The notes beneath the pieces were generated by a model. It was not told the origin of the DNA and searched no databases. It was given only the letters and a program-made list of their open reading frames with translations. The position numbers were made by a program, and so were the translations under genes. 12,662 nt of DNA from Halieaceae bacterium. GTDB taxonomy: Bacteria; Pseudomonadota; Gammaproteobacteria; Pseudomonadales; Halieaceae. Within the stretch, counting starts at the first letter, position 1, and the number at the start of each line of letters is the position of its first letter. The DNA lies in the NCBI GenBank assembly GCA_009886815.1, contig QXYP01000351.1, positions 1-12,662 on the forward strand, written 5' to 3'. This document shows, piece after piece, positions 1 to 6,440 of the stretch.

Positions 1-932
1 CGAAAGCCGGCCCTGGACAGATGGTCGTGCGTAATCTTTACCTTTCGTTAGAGGCCGCGATTCGCAGTTGGTTAGACGGCACAGCCAACTACTTCGAGCC
101 CATAGCTTTGGGAGGCGCGATACGGGGACCCTCAATTGCACGTGTTGAAACTTCGCACTTGGCGGGCTTTGAACCTGGAGACCTTGTTTTTGGTTTGCAT
201 CATTGGGAAGACTATTCCCTCAGTGATGCGAATACGGTTCTGCTTCGAAAACTTAGCCCCAACCCAACGCTGCCCCTAAGTTGGTATGCCGGGGCACTGG
301 GTGGCTCGGGACAAACTGCGTATGTTGGGCTCCATCGCATTGGTCGCATGAAGCCTGGAGACACCGTTGTGGTAAGTGCCGCCGCCGGGGCAACGGGCAG
401 TATGGCGTGTCAAATCGCGAACCTTGAGGGTTGCCGTGTGGTGGGTATTGTCGGTTCTGATGAGAAAGCCGAGGTGGTGCGAGAGACATTGGGTGCCCAC
501 GCCGTTATCAACTATCGAAAAGAACCCGATTTGGTTGCCGCTTTGACTCGAACTTGCCCCGAGGGCGTGAATGTTTACTTCGACAATGTGGGGGGAACTA
601 CGCTTGATGCTGCATTAATGGCAATGGCTCAGGGTGGTCGCATTGTGGGTTGCGGAATGATTTCTGATTACAACAATCCTGGGAGCCCCACGCCCTTATA
701 CAACCTGTGGCAAGTTGTGGAGCGTCAGTTAAACCTGCAGGGATTCTTGCTCTACAGCTATCTCGACGATCTGCCGGCGGCATCTGCGGCGCTGGAATCT
801 TGGCTGTCTGCGGGCAAGCTTAAAGCGCTAGAAAATATTACGGAGGGCTTGTCCGCGGCGGGGGGTGCTTATAGCACCATGATGGCGGGTACAACGATGG
901 GTAAGAATCTCGTGTCAGTTGCAGAGGCCTAG
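1..932 (+). CDS. NADP-dependent medium-chain (MDR) oxidoreductase, 5' truncated by the window edge
   Basis: Zinc-free MDR reductase of the prostaglandin-reductase/CurA type, which usually uses NADPH to reduce the double bond of alpha,beta-unsaturated ketones or aldehydes in the cytoplasm. The reading frame is open to the left edge (first full codon at 3), so the ATG at 21 is internal. The visible residues before it (KAGPGQ) continue into VVRNLYLSLE, a stretch that in this family lies some 30-40 residues from the start. Visible length is 309 aa against about 340 in the family. Family marks are the glycine-rich nucleotide loop SAAAGATGS, the cofactor-strand region GCRVVGIVGSDEK, and the signature YFDNVGG near the middle of the Rossmann domain. 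Cys/His zinc ligands are lacking. The physiological substrate is unknown; the catabolic neighbours suggest an enone intermediate, which is inference. It is convergent with the ThuA-like gene, 36 bp apart, with no clear terminator between them. Confidence 0.9.
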   Translation, partial: KAGPGQMVVRNLYLSLEAAIRSWLDGTANYFEPIALGGAIRGPSIARVETSHLAGFEPGDLVFGLHHWEDYSLSDANTVLLRKLSPNPTLPLSWYAGALGGSGQTAYVGLHRIGRMKPGDTVVVSAAAGATGSMACQIANLEGCRVVGIVGSDEKAEVVRETLGAHAVINYRKEPDLVAALTRTCPEGVNVYFDNVGGTTLDAALMAMAQGGRIVGCGMISDYNNPGSPTPLYNLWQVVERQLNLQGFLLYSYLDDLPAASAALESWLSAGKLKALENITEGLSAAGGAYSTMMAGTTMGKNLVSVAEA

Positions 933-968
933 CCACCCAGGCGCTCCGCAACACTGTTTGTGAGAAAC

Positions 969-1766
969 CTACTGGGGATGGGCGGCCCAGCGAATGGCGT
1001 TTGCTAGCAGCTGTCGATAATTAGCGTTGCCAAAAGTGGCTGTGTTGTCGCCGGGCTGCAGATACACGATGCGGCTATTCTTATGCTGCCGAGTCCACCC
1101 TAGAATTGCCGAGCCCTCGTCTGGGTACCAGTTGTCATTGCAATACAGGTTGCCAGTGACAGCATGATGCGCCGAATAAAAGTTCTCACGCACAAAATCA
1201 TGATCACTGCGAAGTAAGGGGTCTATGGCGTCCTCAAAAACTTCGCATAAATAGAGTTCGTCGGTTAATTCAAAAGTGTCTGGCAGTCCATGGGCAATAG
1301 GGTGATTCGGAGAAGCTACGCTGATTTCGTGCCTGACCTCATGACGATAGCCTGAATCGAGTACCGATCGACCGCGGCAGTCTTGGGGGTTATAGAAAAA
1401 TCGTCCGCCAATGATTTCGCCAAACTCCGGCCACATTGGCCAAGACGCTAGCGCGTGGTGAAGAAATACCATGCCCTGACCCGCGTCTAACAGTCGATTC
1501 ATATTTTCCTGCAAGCTTTTTGGAGGCGGGGTGAGTGTTGGGGGTTGGGTGCTGAAATCAATGCCCGGCATGTCATAAAAAACCAGCACATCGTAGGGGG
1601 CGGCTAGATCAGGGTTGAGAAACGCTTGACTGGCCGGCTGCTCAACCAGCGTGCAGGTAATATCAGCAAGGCTATCGAGACATTCGCTGAAGGCATCTCT
1701 AGGATAGGGGTGCCCTTTGGTAGCCACTAGCGCAGTGAGTTCCGGGTGGTAATTGATAATGCCCAT
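969..1766 (-). CDS. ThuA-like domain protein
   Basis: A 265-aa single-domain protein of the ThuA (class I glutamine amidotransferase-like) fold. Evidence: an opening beta-strand followed by GHPYPRDAF (18-26), a strand plus FYDMPGID (63-70), MVFLHHALASWP (99-110) leading into EFGEIIGGRF, then HPIAHGLPDTFELTDELYL (155-173), and a C-terminal NANYRQLLANAIRWA. These match the order of conserved blocks in ThuA-like proteins. ThuA homologues are linked to trehalose or sugar utilisation in rhizobia, but their biochemistry is poorly defined and many sit in unrelated clusters. No signal peptide is visible. The ATG is preceded by a strong purine-rich site (reverse complement of 1775-1785, GGAAAGGAGAG), 8 nt upstream. 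The gene diverges from the Rieske oxygenase over a 134-bp gap, so co-regulation is plausible. No sugar-metabolism gene is near, so its role here is unknown. Confidence 0.82.
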   Translation of the reverse strand: MGIINYHPELTALVATKGHPYPRDAFSECLDSLADITCTLVEQPASQAFLNPDLAAPYDVLVFYDMPGIDFSTQPPTLTPPPKSLQENMNRLLDAGQGMVFLHHALASWPMWPEFGEIIGGRFFYNPQDCRGRSVLDSGYRHEVRHEISVASPNHPIAHGLPDTFELTDELYLCEVFEDAIDPLLRSDHDFVRENFYSAHHAVTGNLYCNDNWYPDEGSAILGWTRQHKNSRIVYLQPGDNTATFGNANYRQLLANAIRWAAHPQ

Positions 1767-1900
1767 GCTGTTGGCTCTCCTTTCCTCGCAGCGGAAGCTT
1801 GTCCCGTGTATAGGTATTGTCGCTACCTTTGACTTGTCTTTTTTGATGTCATCGTTACATTGGTGGTTGAGATTTTCCCGGGATTTATCAAGGTACCTTT
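1767..1900. promoter_or_regulatory. Divergent intergenic region between ThuA-like and Rieske genes
   Basis: This 134-bp gap must hold the start signals for both divergent genes. A -35-like TTGACT lies at 1829-1834 on the plus strand, but no convincing -10 element sits at the right spacing. On the minus strand a TATACA-like element is present without a good -35. A perfect 10-bp palindrome, AAGGTACCTT (1890-1899), covers the Shine-Dalgarno position of the Rieske gene. Calling it a promoter region is positional inference. Confidence 0.45.
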
Positions 1901-3238
1901 ATGACCGCTAACGAGTCCGTTATTTTGCCCCAAGAGCTCGATCGACCGCCCAAGCAAGCTGAACCGGAGCTTAGAGGCGACTCTATCACCGCCGATCGTT
2001 ATACCTCTAATGATTATCTGCAGCGTGAGCTGGAACAGGTATGGCGCAGGGTTTGGAATATCGGCGGTGTGTCTTATCAAATGACCGATCCTGGCGATTA
2101 CCTTACGACAGAGGTCGGTCATGAGTCCGTTATTCTTGTGCGACAGCTCGATGGCAGTGCCAAGGCCTTTCTCAATGTTTGCCCCCATCGGGGCACGCGA
2201 ATTACCGATGCTACCGAGGGTGCGGTAGAGCGATTTCATTGCCCCTACCACGGTTGGCAATTTGATTGGGAGGGGACTGTTGTTGCGGTGCCTGATGAAG
2301 AGGACTATCGCGAGAGCCCCTGTGGTCGAGCGCGGCTGCGAGAAGTTTTGTGCCAGGAACGCTTTGGTCTTATTTGGTACAACCTTGATTTAGAGGCCGC
2401 CTCGCTAGAATCCTTTTTGGGAGCTCAGATTACTCGAGAGCTTGACTCCCATCGCATAGAAGACATGGTTCGTGTTTTGGATATCACTGCGGAGGCAGAG
2501 GCCAATTGGAAAATCATCACGGATAATTTTAATGAGGCTTACCATGTGAAGGTGCTTCATCCAGAGTTGATTCCCTATATCGCTGCAGACTACCAAGATT
2601 GCCAGTTTGATCTTTTTCCCAGCGGCCACAACCGAGGATGGTTTCCTGCATTTATGCCCTCACAGCAATACGGTTCCGAAATTATTGGCGAGCCACTAAA
2701 AAGCATGGCGCAGGCTTGGGATGTTGATAGCGATGACTATCAAGGCAGGGAGACATGGAGTGATCTGCGTTTGGCAATACAACAGTCTAAGCGTGAGCGG
2801 GGTATTGACCGAGGCTTCACCCATTACGCCTATCGATCAAACTATCAGCTGACGGATTATGTGATTTATAACCTGTTCCCCAACAATGTTATTACTGTGG
2901 GCCCTGATGGCGTGCAGTTACTCAGGCCACGACCCCATGCTAAAGATGCGGGACGCTGCTACTTCGACCATTGGTGGCTGGTCAATCGTGTTGCTGGGCA
3001 AGACATGACGCCGTCTCCGGCGGGTGGGCCGGATCTTCCTGTGGAGGATGCCGAACATGAACAGGTGGCTTACGGTGAAAAGACCTTGGGCACGACGGCG
3101 GATCAGGATTTGAGTATCGCCAGAGCCCAGCAAGCGGGCCTGGCTTCTTCGGGATTTCAGGGCTTTTGGATGCCAGACCAAGAACGCCGTGTACAGGCGT
3201 TCCACGAGCACCTCAATGACCTTATGGCCGCACCCTAA
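1901..3238 (+). CDS. Rieske non-haem iron oxygenase, large (alpha) subunit
   Basis: A 445-aa terminal oxygenase component that would use O2 and electrons delivered through a [2Fe-2S] centre to hydroxylate or oxidatively dealkylate an organic substrate. The Rieske domain has CPHRG (C94, H96) and CPYHGW (C114, H117). The catalytic domain has DNFNEAYHVKVLH (208-220), where H215 and H220 are mononuclear-iron ligands; D403 in ADQDLSIARAQQAG is the likely third ligand. E212 sits where naphthalene dioxygenase has the bridging Asp205. That is a feature of the carnitine/betaine oxygenase-like branch rather than classic aromatic dioxygenases. A weak AAGG lies 7 nt before the ATG. No small (beta) subunit or reductase adjoins it; the ferredoxin at 8314 is the only visible electron carrier. 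The substrate cannot be assigned; a ring or side-chain monooxygenase or a demethylase are all possible. Confidence 0.92.
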   Translation: MTANESVILPQELDRPPKQAEPELRGDSITADRYTSNDYLQRELEQVWRRVWNIGGVSYQMTDPGDYLTTEVGHESVILVRQLDGSAKAFLNVCPHRGTRITDATEGAVERFHCPYHGWQFDWEGTVVAVPDEEDYRESPCGRARLREVLCQERFGLIWYNLDLEAASLESFLGAQITRELDSHRIEDMVRVLDITAEAEANWKIITDNFNEAYHVKVLHPELIPYIAADYQDCQFDLFPSGHNRGWFPAFMPSQQYGSEIIGEPLKSMAQAWDVDSDDYQGRETWSDLRLAIQQSKRERGIDRGFTHYAYRSNYQLTDYVIYNLFPNNVITVGPDGVQLLRPRPHAKDAGRCYFDHWWLVNRVAGQDMTPSPAGGPDLPVEDAEHEQVAYGEKTLGTTADQDLSIARAQQAGLASSGFQGFWMPDQERRVQAFHEHLNDLMAAP

Positions 3239-3248
3239 ATAGGGATAA

Positions 3249-3292
3249 GTGGTGTGGTGTTGCACCCACACCGCAAAGATTAGCTCTAATCT
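3249..3292. terminator. Two tandem inverted repeats in a convergent gap, probable bidirectional terminator
   Basis: Between the convergent Rieske and SDR genes, GGTGTGG (3251-3257) pairs perfectly with CCACACC (3266-3272) around an 8-nt loop. It extends to 9 pairs (3249-3274) with one T-G wobble. Right after it, AGATTAG (3277-3283) and CTAATCT (3286-3292) form a second perfect inverted repeat that runs into the SDR stop codon. Neither is followed by a long T-tract, so termination efficiency is uncertain. Confidence 0.5.
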
Positions 3293-4052
3293 AGAACTGC
3301 AGACGCTTGGTAAAGCCGCCGTCTAGCACCATATTGGTACCTGTGGTGAACCCTGAGCGTGGGCTGGCTAGGAAGGCTACGGCATCGGCAACTTCTGCGG
3401 CACTGCCCATACGGCCCATGGGAATCGCCGCGACTGTCCCTTCATAAACTTCGGGCATTGCCTGCTTAATGTTGTCCCAAGCACCACCGTCTATGAATAC
3501 TGGTCCCGGGCTTACCGAGTTCACCCGAATACCTTTGGGCGCCATATCCTGCGCGAGGTTGCCGGCATAGTTGAGTAGGGCCGCTTTCACCGCGCTGTAA
3601 GGCACAGCGCCCGCAAAGGCTTCGAGTGCCGCAGTCGATGAGATGACAACAATGTTGCCTGCATCTGATTTCTCAAGGTGCGGTGTCACTTGCTGCACGC
3701 CGCGCCAAGTTGCGAGCATGTCGACCTCAAAGTTTGCACGCCATCCGTCCTCAGAGGCATCAGCGCCGCCGGCTGAAACGTTGGAAACAAAGATATCTAC
3801 CCCGCCTAAGGTGGCGACACAGTGGTCCACCCAAGCTTGCATCGATTCGGCACTAGCGACGTCAACAGCGGCTCCAGCTACCTTAACGCCGTGGGCTTCG
3901 AGCTCGCTGACTGCTTGCTTCACCTCGGCATCATTGCGAGCACAAATGCCAACATGACAGCCTTCGGCCGCGAAACGTTCGGCAATGCCACGACCGATAC
4001 CCTTAGTTGAGCCAGTAATTAGGGCGACTTTTCCATTCAGTTCAAGATTCAT
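3291..4052 (-). CDS. Short-chain dehydrogenase/reductase (SDR), classical type
   Basis: A 253-aa NAD(P)-dependent oxidoreductase of the classical SDR fold, likely interconverting a hydroxyl and a keto group on a pathway intermediate. Visible marks are the cofactor loop TGSTKGIG (13-20), a VDV element after strand 3 (63-65), NVSAG (91-95) in place of the usual NNAG, catalytic S139, Y152 and K156 (YSAVK), and the C-terminal GTNMVLDGG. The fourth catalytic residue, usually Asn in helix 4, appears to be Asp111 (FEVDMLATW). ICARN after strand 2 fits NADP(H) slightly better than NAD, but this is not decisive. The start has AGGAG (reverse complement of 4060-4064) 7 nt upstream. It is the last gene of the ligase operon, 55 bp after the small dehydrogenase subunit. 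It resembles FabG-like enzymes in general, but the context argues against fatty-acid synthesis. Confidence 0.9.
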   Translation of the reverse strand: MNLELNGKVALITGSTKGIGRGIAERFAAEGCHVGICARNDAEVKQAVSELEAHGVKVAGAAVDVASAESMQAWVDHCVATLGGVDIFVSNVSAGGADASEDGWRANFEVDMLATWRGVQQVTPHLEKSDAGNIVVISSTAALEAFAGAVPYSAVKAALLNYAGNLAQDMAPKGIRVNSVSPGPVFIDGGAWDNIKQAMPEVYEGTVAAIPMGRMGSAAEVADAVAFLASPRSGFTTGTNMVLDGGFTKRLQF

Positions 4053-4107
4053 GATATTTCTCCTATTGGGACTGACTTGTTATTAAAAAAATGCTGTTCA
4101 GATTTGC

Positions 4108-5184
4108 TCATGGGTGCCGGCGCTTAATGAACTCTGCGATTAGTGCATCACGATGTAAGGGCCAACTCTCTAATAGCGCCGTGCGTTTGAAGTAATGACC
4201 GACTCGATACTCCTCGGTGGTGGCGATACCTCCGTGCATTTGTATGGCCTCTTGAGTGACACTTCGCGCTGCTGCGTCAACCTTAGCTTTAGCCGCTAGC
4301 GCTAACTGCACCGCATTGTCGGCATGATCATCCCAAGCCTTACAGGCCGCTAAAACTAGAGACCGGGTTAGCTCAGTTTGTATGAGCATACTCGCCATTC
4401 TGTGTTGAAGGGCCTGAAATGACGCTAGGGGTTGTCCAAATTGCTCGCGCTGGCGCGTGTACTCGACGGTCAGATCTAGGGCTCCCTGCATGGCGCCTAC
4501 GCCCTCAGCCGCAGCGACCAGCATGGCGCGTTGATACAGTGCCTGGGTGGCTAGGTCGGCAGATGCGCCAGACAGCAGAAGGCTGGCTTGTTCAAAAGGT
4601 ACATCAACAGCAATGTGGGCACCTCGGCGCCCATCATGGCTTGGGTAGGAAGAGCGAGACACGCCGGGCAGCTCAAGATCCAACATAAGCCAATGCAATT
4701 GTTCTTCGTAGCGCACTTGAGCGAGCAGGTGGGTGGCGCTGCCTCCAGACGGTACAAACTGTAAGTCGCCATGAAGTCTTGTCTGTCCCGAATCGCTAGC
4801 GGCCATCAGAGGTGCGGCGGTTGCCTGTGGGATTGTGGCAATAATTGAACCGTCGATTATCCCCGGTAGGTATCGCTCTTGCGCGGCTTGGGAGCCTGCT
4901 ATTACGACGCCTCCTGCAAGTACAACGGATTCGAAAAGAGGCTCTCGAACCAGATATTGGCCAAATAATTCAATGAGTGGGGCAATGTCGGCGAGTCCAA
5001 AGCCAAAGCCTCCCGCGTTTTCAGGAATGGCCATGGCTGTCCAACCCATCTCTGAAAAAGCTCGCCAGTGGTTGGCGTCCATGCCTTCGCCAGCATTTAC
5101 TGAGGCTTGCCTGTCAGCAAAATCGTAATTGTCACGCAAGAAACGCTCGGCGCTGTCTCGCAACATTTGCTTTTCGTCACTCAC
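4108..5184 (-). CDS. Acyl-CoA dehydrogenase, small (probably non-catalytic) subunit
   Basis: A 358-aa acyl-CoA dehydrogenase-fold protein of the small-subunit kind seen in two-subunit enzymes (pimeloyl-CoA dehydrogenase small subunit, steroid side-chain dehydrogenases). It has the N-terminal helical domain with PENAGGFGFG (54-63), the helix motif TRQREQFGQPL (243-253), and QMHGGIATTEEYRVGHYFKR near the C-terminus. The flavin-contacting motif of the middle domain (usually YAMTEP-GSD) is degenerate here (IIATIPQATAAPL), and the C-terminal YEGT-IQR segment that carries the catalytic Glu in MCAD is missing. It probably works only together with the 395-aa large subunit encoded 27 nt upstream. The start is GTG, with GAGGA (reverse complement of 5191-5195) 6 nt before it. 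An ATG at residue 7 (5166) is the alternative, with poorer support. Confidence 0.88.
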   Translation of the reverse strand: MSDEKQMLRDSAERFLRDNYDFADRQASVNAGEGMDANHWRAFSEMGWTAMAIPENAGGFGFGLADIAPLIELFGQYLVREPLFESVVLAGGVVIAGSQAAQERYLPGIIDGSIIATIPQATAAPLMAASDSGQTRLHGDLQFVPSGGSATHLLAQVRYEEQLHWLMLDLELPGVSRSSYPSHDGRRGAHIAVDVPFEQASLLLSGASADLATQALYQRAMLVAAAEGVGAMQGALDLTVEYTRQREQFGQPLASFQALQHRMASMLIQTELTRSLVLAACKAWDDHADNAVQLALAAKAKVDAAARSVTQEAIQMHGGIATTEEYRVGHYFKRTALLESWPLHRDALIAEFIKRRHP

Positions 5185-5195
5185 CGCGAATCCTC
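5185..5195 (-). promoter_or_regulatory. Ribosome binding site supporting a GTG start
   Basis: GAGGA (reverse complement of 5191-5195) stands 6 nt from the GTG at 5182-5184. An in-frame TGA four codons upstream of that GTG rules out any longer start. This favours GTG over the ATG at 5164-5166. Confidence 0.6.
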
Positions 5196-5211
5196 ACCCA
5201 AATTCTTTTGC

Positions 5212-6399
5212 TCATAGCCCCAACACCTTTTTTGCAATGATGCTGCGCTGAATTTCAGCCGTGCCACCGTAAATTGTAGAGGCCCGGTTATTGATATATT
5301 CCGCCATAGTCGTTAACGCATGCTCCGGTACTGGCATATCCCCGCTGTAAAGGGGGTCGAGAATATTCAGGCATTGGGGGCCGGCAGCGGGTCCCACTAG
5401 GTCCATACTTAATTCATTGAGGCGCTGACCTAATTCTGTGCCCACGACTTTAACCAGCGACGATAGCGCGCCGGGGTTGCCGCCCGTTTCAGCCGCGCCC
5501 TTGATTCGAAGTTCAGTATGCTCCAGCGCTAGGGCATCGATTTCTGCTTCTGCGAGACGGTGCTGAAAGACGATATCCTCTGCTCGAGTACTCTCGCCCC
5601 AGGGGCTGAGTTCAGCTTGCCGGTGAATTTTTCGCAACTGTTTTTTCACGTCGATGGTGAAATTGTGACCGCCGCGCTCAAACTCGAGTAAAAACTTCGC
5701 CACGGACCAGCCGTCGTTTTCAGCACCAAGAAGGTTTGCACAAGGGACCCTAACGTCGTCAAAAAACACCTGGCATTGCTCAACCTGGCCATCAAGACTG
5801 ACGATAGGTGCTATGGAAATACCGGGGCTATCAAGCTCAATCAGTAAAAAACTAATGCCCGCTTGGGGTTTTACTGATTTATCGGTGCGTACCAAACAAA
5901 AAATCTGATTGGCATGCTGCGCCATGCTGGTCCAAATTTTGGTGCCTGTGACTACGTAATCACTGCCATCACGAATGGCGCTGGTTTTTAGTGAGGCCAA
6001 GTCAGAGCCGGCGCCGGGCTCTGAATATCCTTGGCACCAGATATGCTCGCCAGACAACATTCTCGGCAGATAATGGTGTTTTTGATCTTCTGTTCCATAG
6101 TGCATCAGCATAGGGCCCAGCATCTGGATACCCATCATCACTACGCTAGGTGCATTAGCGAGCTTGCATTCCTCCTGAAATATAGCGCGCTGTTGAATAT
6201 CCCAGCCCGGCCCTCCGAACTCTTTGGGCCAGTCGGGCGCTATCCAGCCTTGTGCATGGAGCTTTTTCTGCCAGGCTAATGCCGCGTCGAAATCTGAAAA
6301 TACGGAGGTGGTGAGCTCGCCGGCACGGCGTAACTCCGGGGTAAGTGCTTCATGAAGAAAGTCACGTACAGACTCACGAAATGCTGGGTAATCGATCAT
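5212..6399 (-). CDS. Acyl-CoA dehydrogenase, large (catalytic) subunit
   Basis: A 395-aa flavoprotein that would oxidise an acyl-CoA to the 2,3-enoyl-CoA. Visible features are the N-terminal helices, YGTEDQKHHYLPRMLSGE (101-118), the flavin/substrate motif GYSEPGAGSD (124-133), TGTKIWTS (151-158), and the C-terminal IYGGTAEIQRSI (376-387). The MCAD catalytic Glu position (IYEGT) is Gly378. A Glu is present instead at E241 (EFERGG), which aligns with the alternative base of isovaleryl- and long-chain acyl-CoA dehydrogenases. Length and motifs fit the large subunit of pimeloyl-CoA-type or steroid side-chain two-subunit enzymes. The ATG at 6399 is chosen because GAGGGT lies 6 nt before it and the protein then starts MIDYPAFRES. 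A GTG at 6435 would add 12 residues but would leave only 5 nt to the upstream stop and has no such site. It is the second gene of the ligase operon. Confidence 0.92.
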   Translation of the reverse strand: MIDYPAFRESVRDFLHEALTPELRRAGELTTSVFSDFDAALAWQKKLHAQGWIAPDWPKEFGGPGWDIQQRAIFQEECKLANAPSVVMMGIQMLGPMLMHYGTEDQKHHYLPRMLSGEHIWCQGYSEPGAGSDLASLKTSAIRDGSDYVVTGTKIWTSMAQHANQIFCLVRTDKSVKPQAGISFLLIELDSPGISIAPIVSLDGQVEQCQVFFDDVRVPCANLLGAENDGWSVAKFLLEFERGGHNFTIDVKKQLRKIHRQAELSPWGESTRAEDIVFQHRLAEAEIDALALEHTELRIKGAAETGGNPGALSSLVKVVGTELGQRLNELSMDLVGPAAGPQCLNILDPLYSGDMPVPEHALTTMAEYINNRASTIYGGTAEIQRSIIAKKVLGL

Positions 6400-6411
6400 G
6401 AAGTGACCCTC
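6400..6411 (-). promoter_or_regulatory. Ribosome binding site deciding the large dehydrogenase start
   Basis: GAGGGT (reverse complement of 6406-6411) is 6 nt upstream of the ATG at 6397-6399. The upstream in-frame GTG at 6433-6435 has no comparable site, so the shorter 395-aa protein is preferred. Confidence 0.65.
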
Positions 6412-6440
6412 AAATGTTTTGTTGATTGACTGCACAATTT

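Noticed and set aside
21-23. ATG at 21 as the true start of the MDR reductase
   Set aside because: The frame is open to the window edge and the residues on both sides match an internal family segment, so the gene is truncated by the window.
1829-1861. Sigma-70 promoter TTGACT plus a TACATT-like -10 for the Rieske gene
   Set aside because: The spacer is about 21 nt, too long for a credible promoter call.
1823-2260. 145-aa minus-strand open frame overlapping the start of the Rieske gene
   Set aside because: It is a shadow of the Rieske coding sequence, with no recognisable motif.
6400-6435. GTG start at 6435 for the large dehydrogenase subunit
   Set aside because: It has no Shine-Dalgarno match, while the ATG at 6399 has GAGGGT at good spacing and gives the usual 395-aa length.
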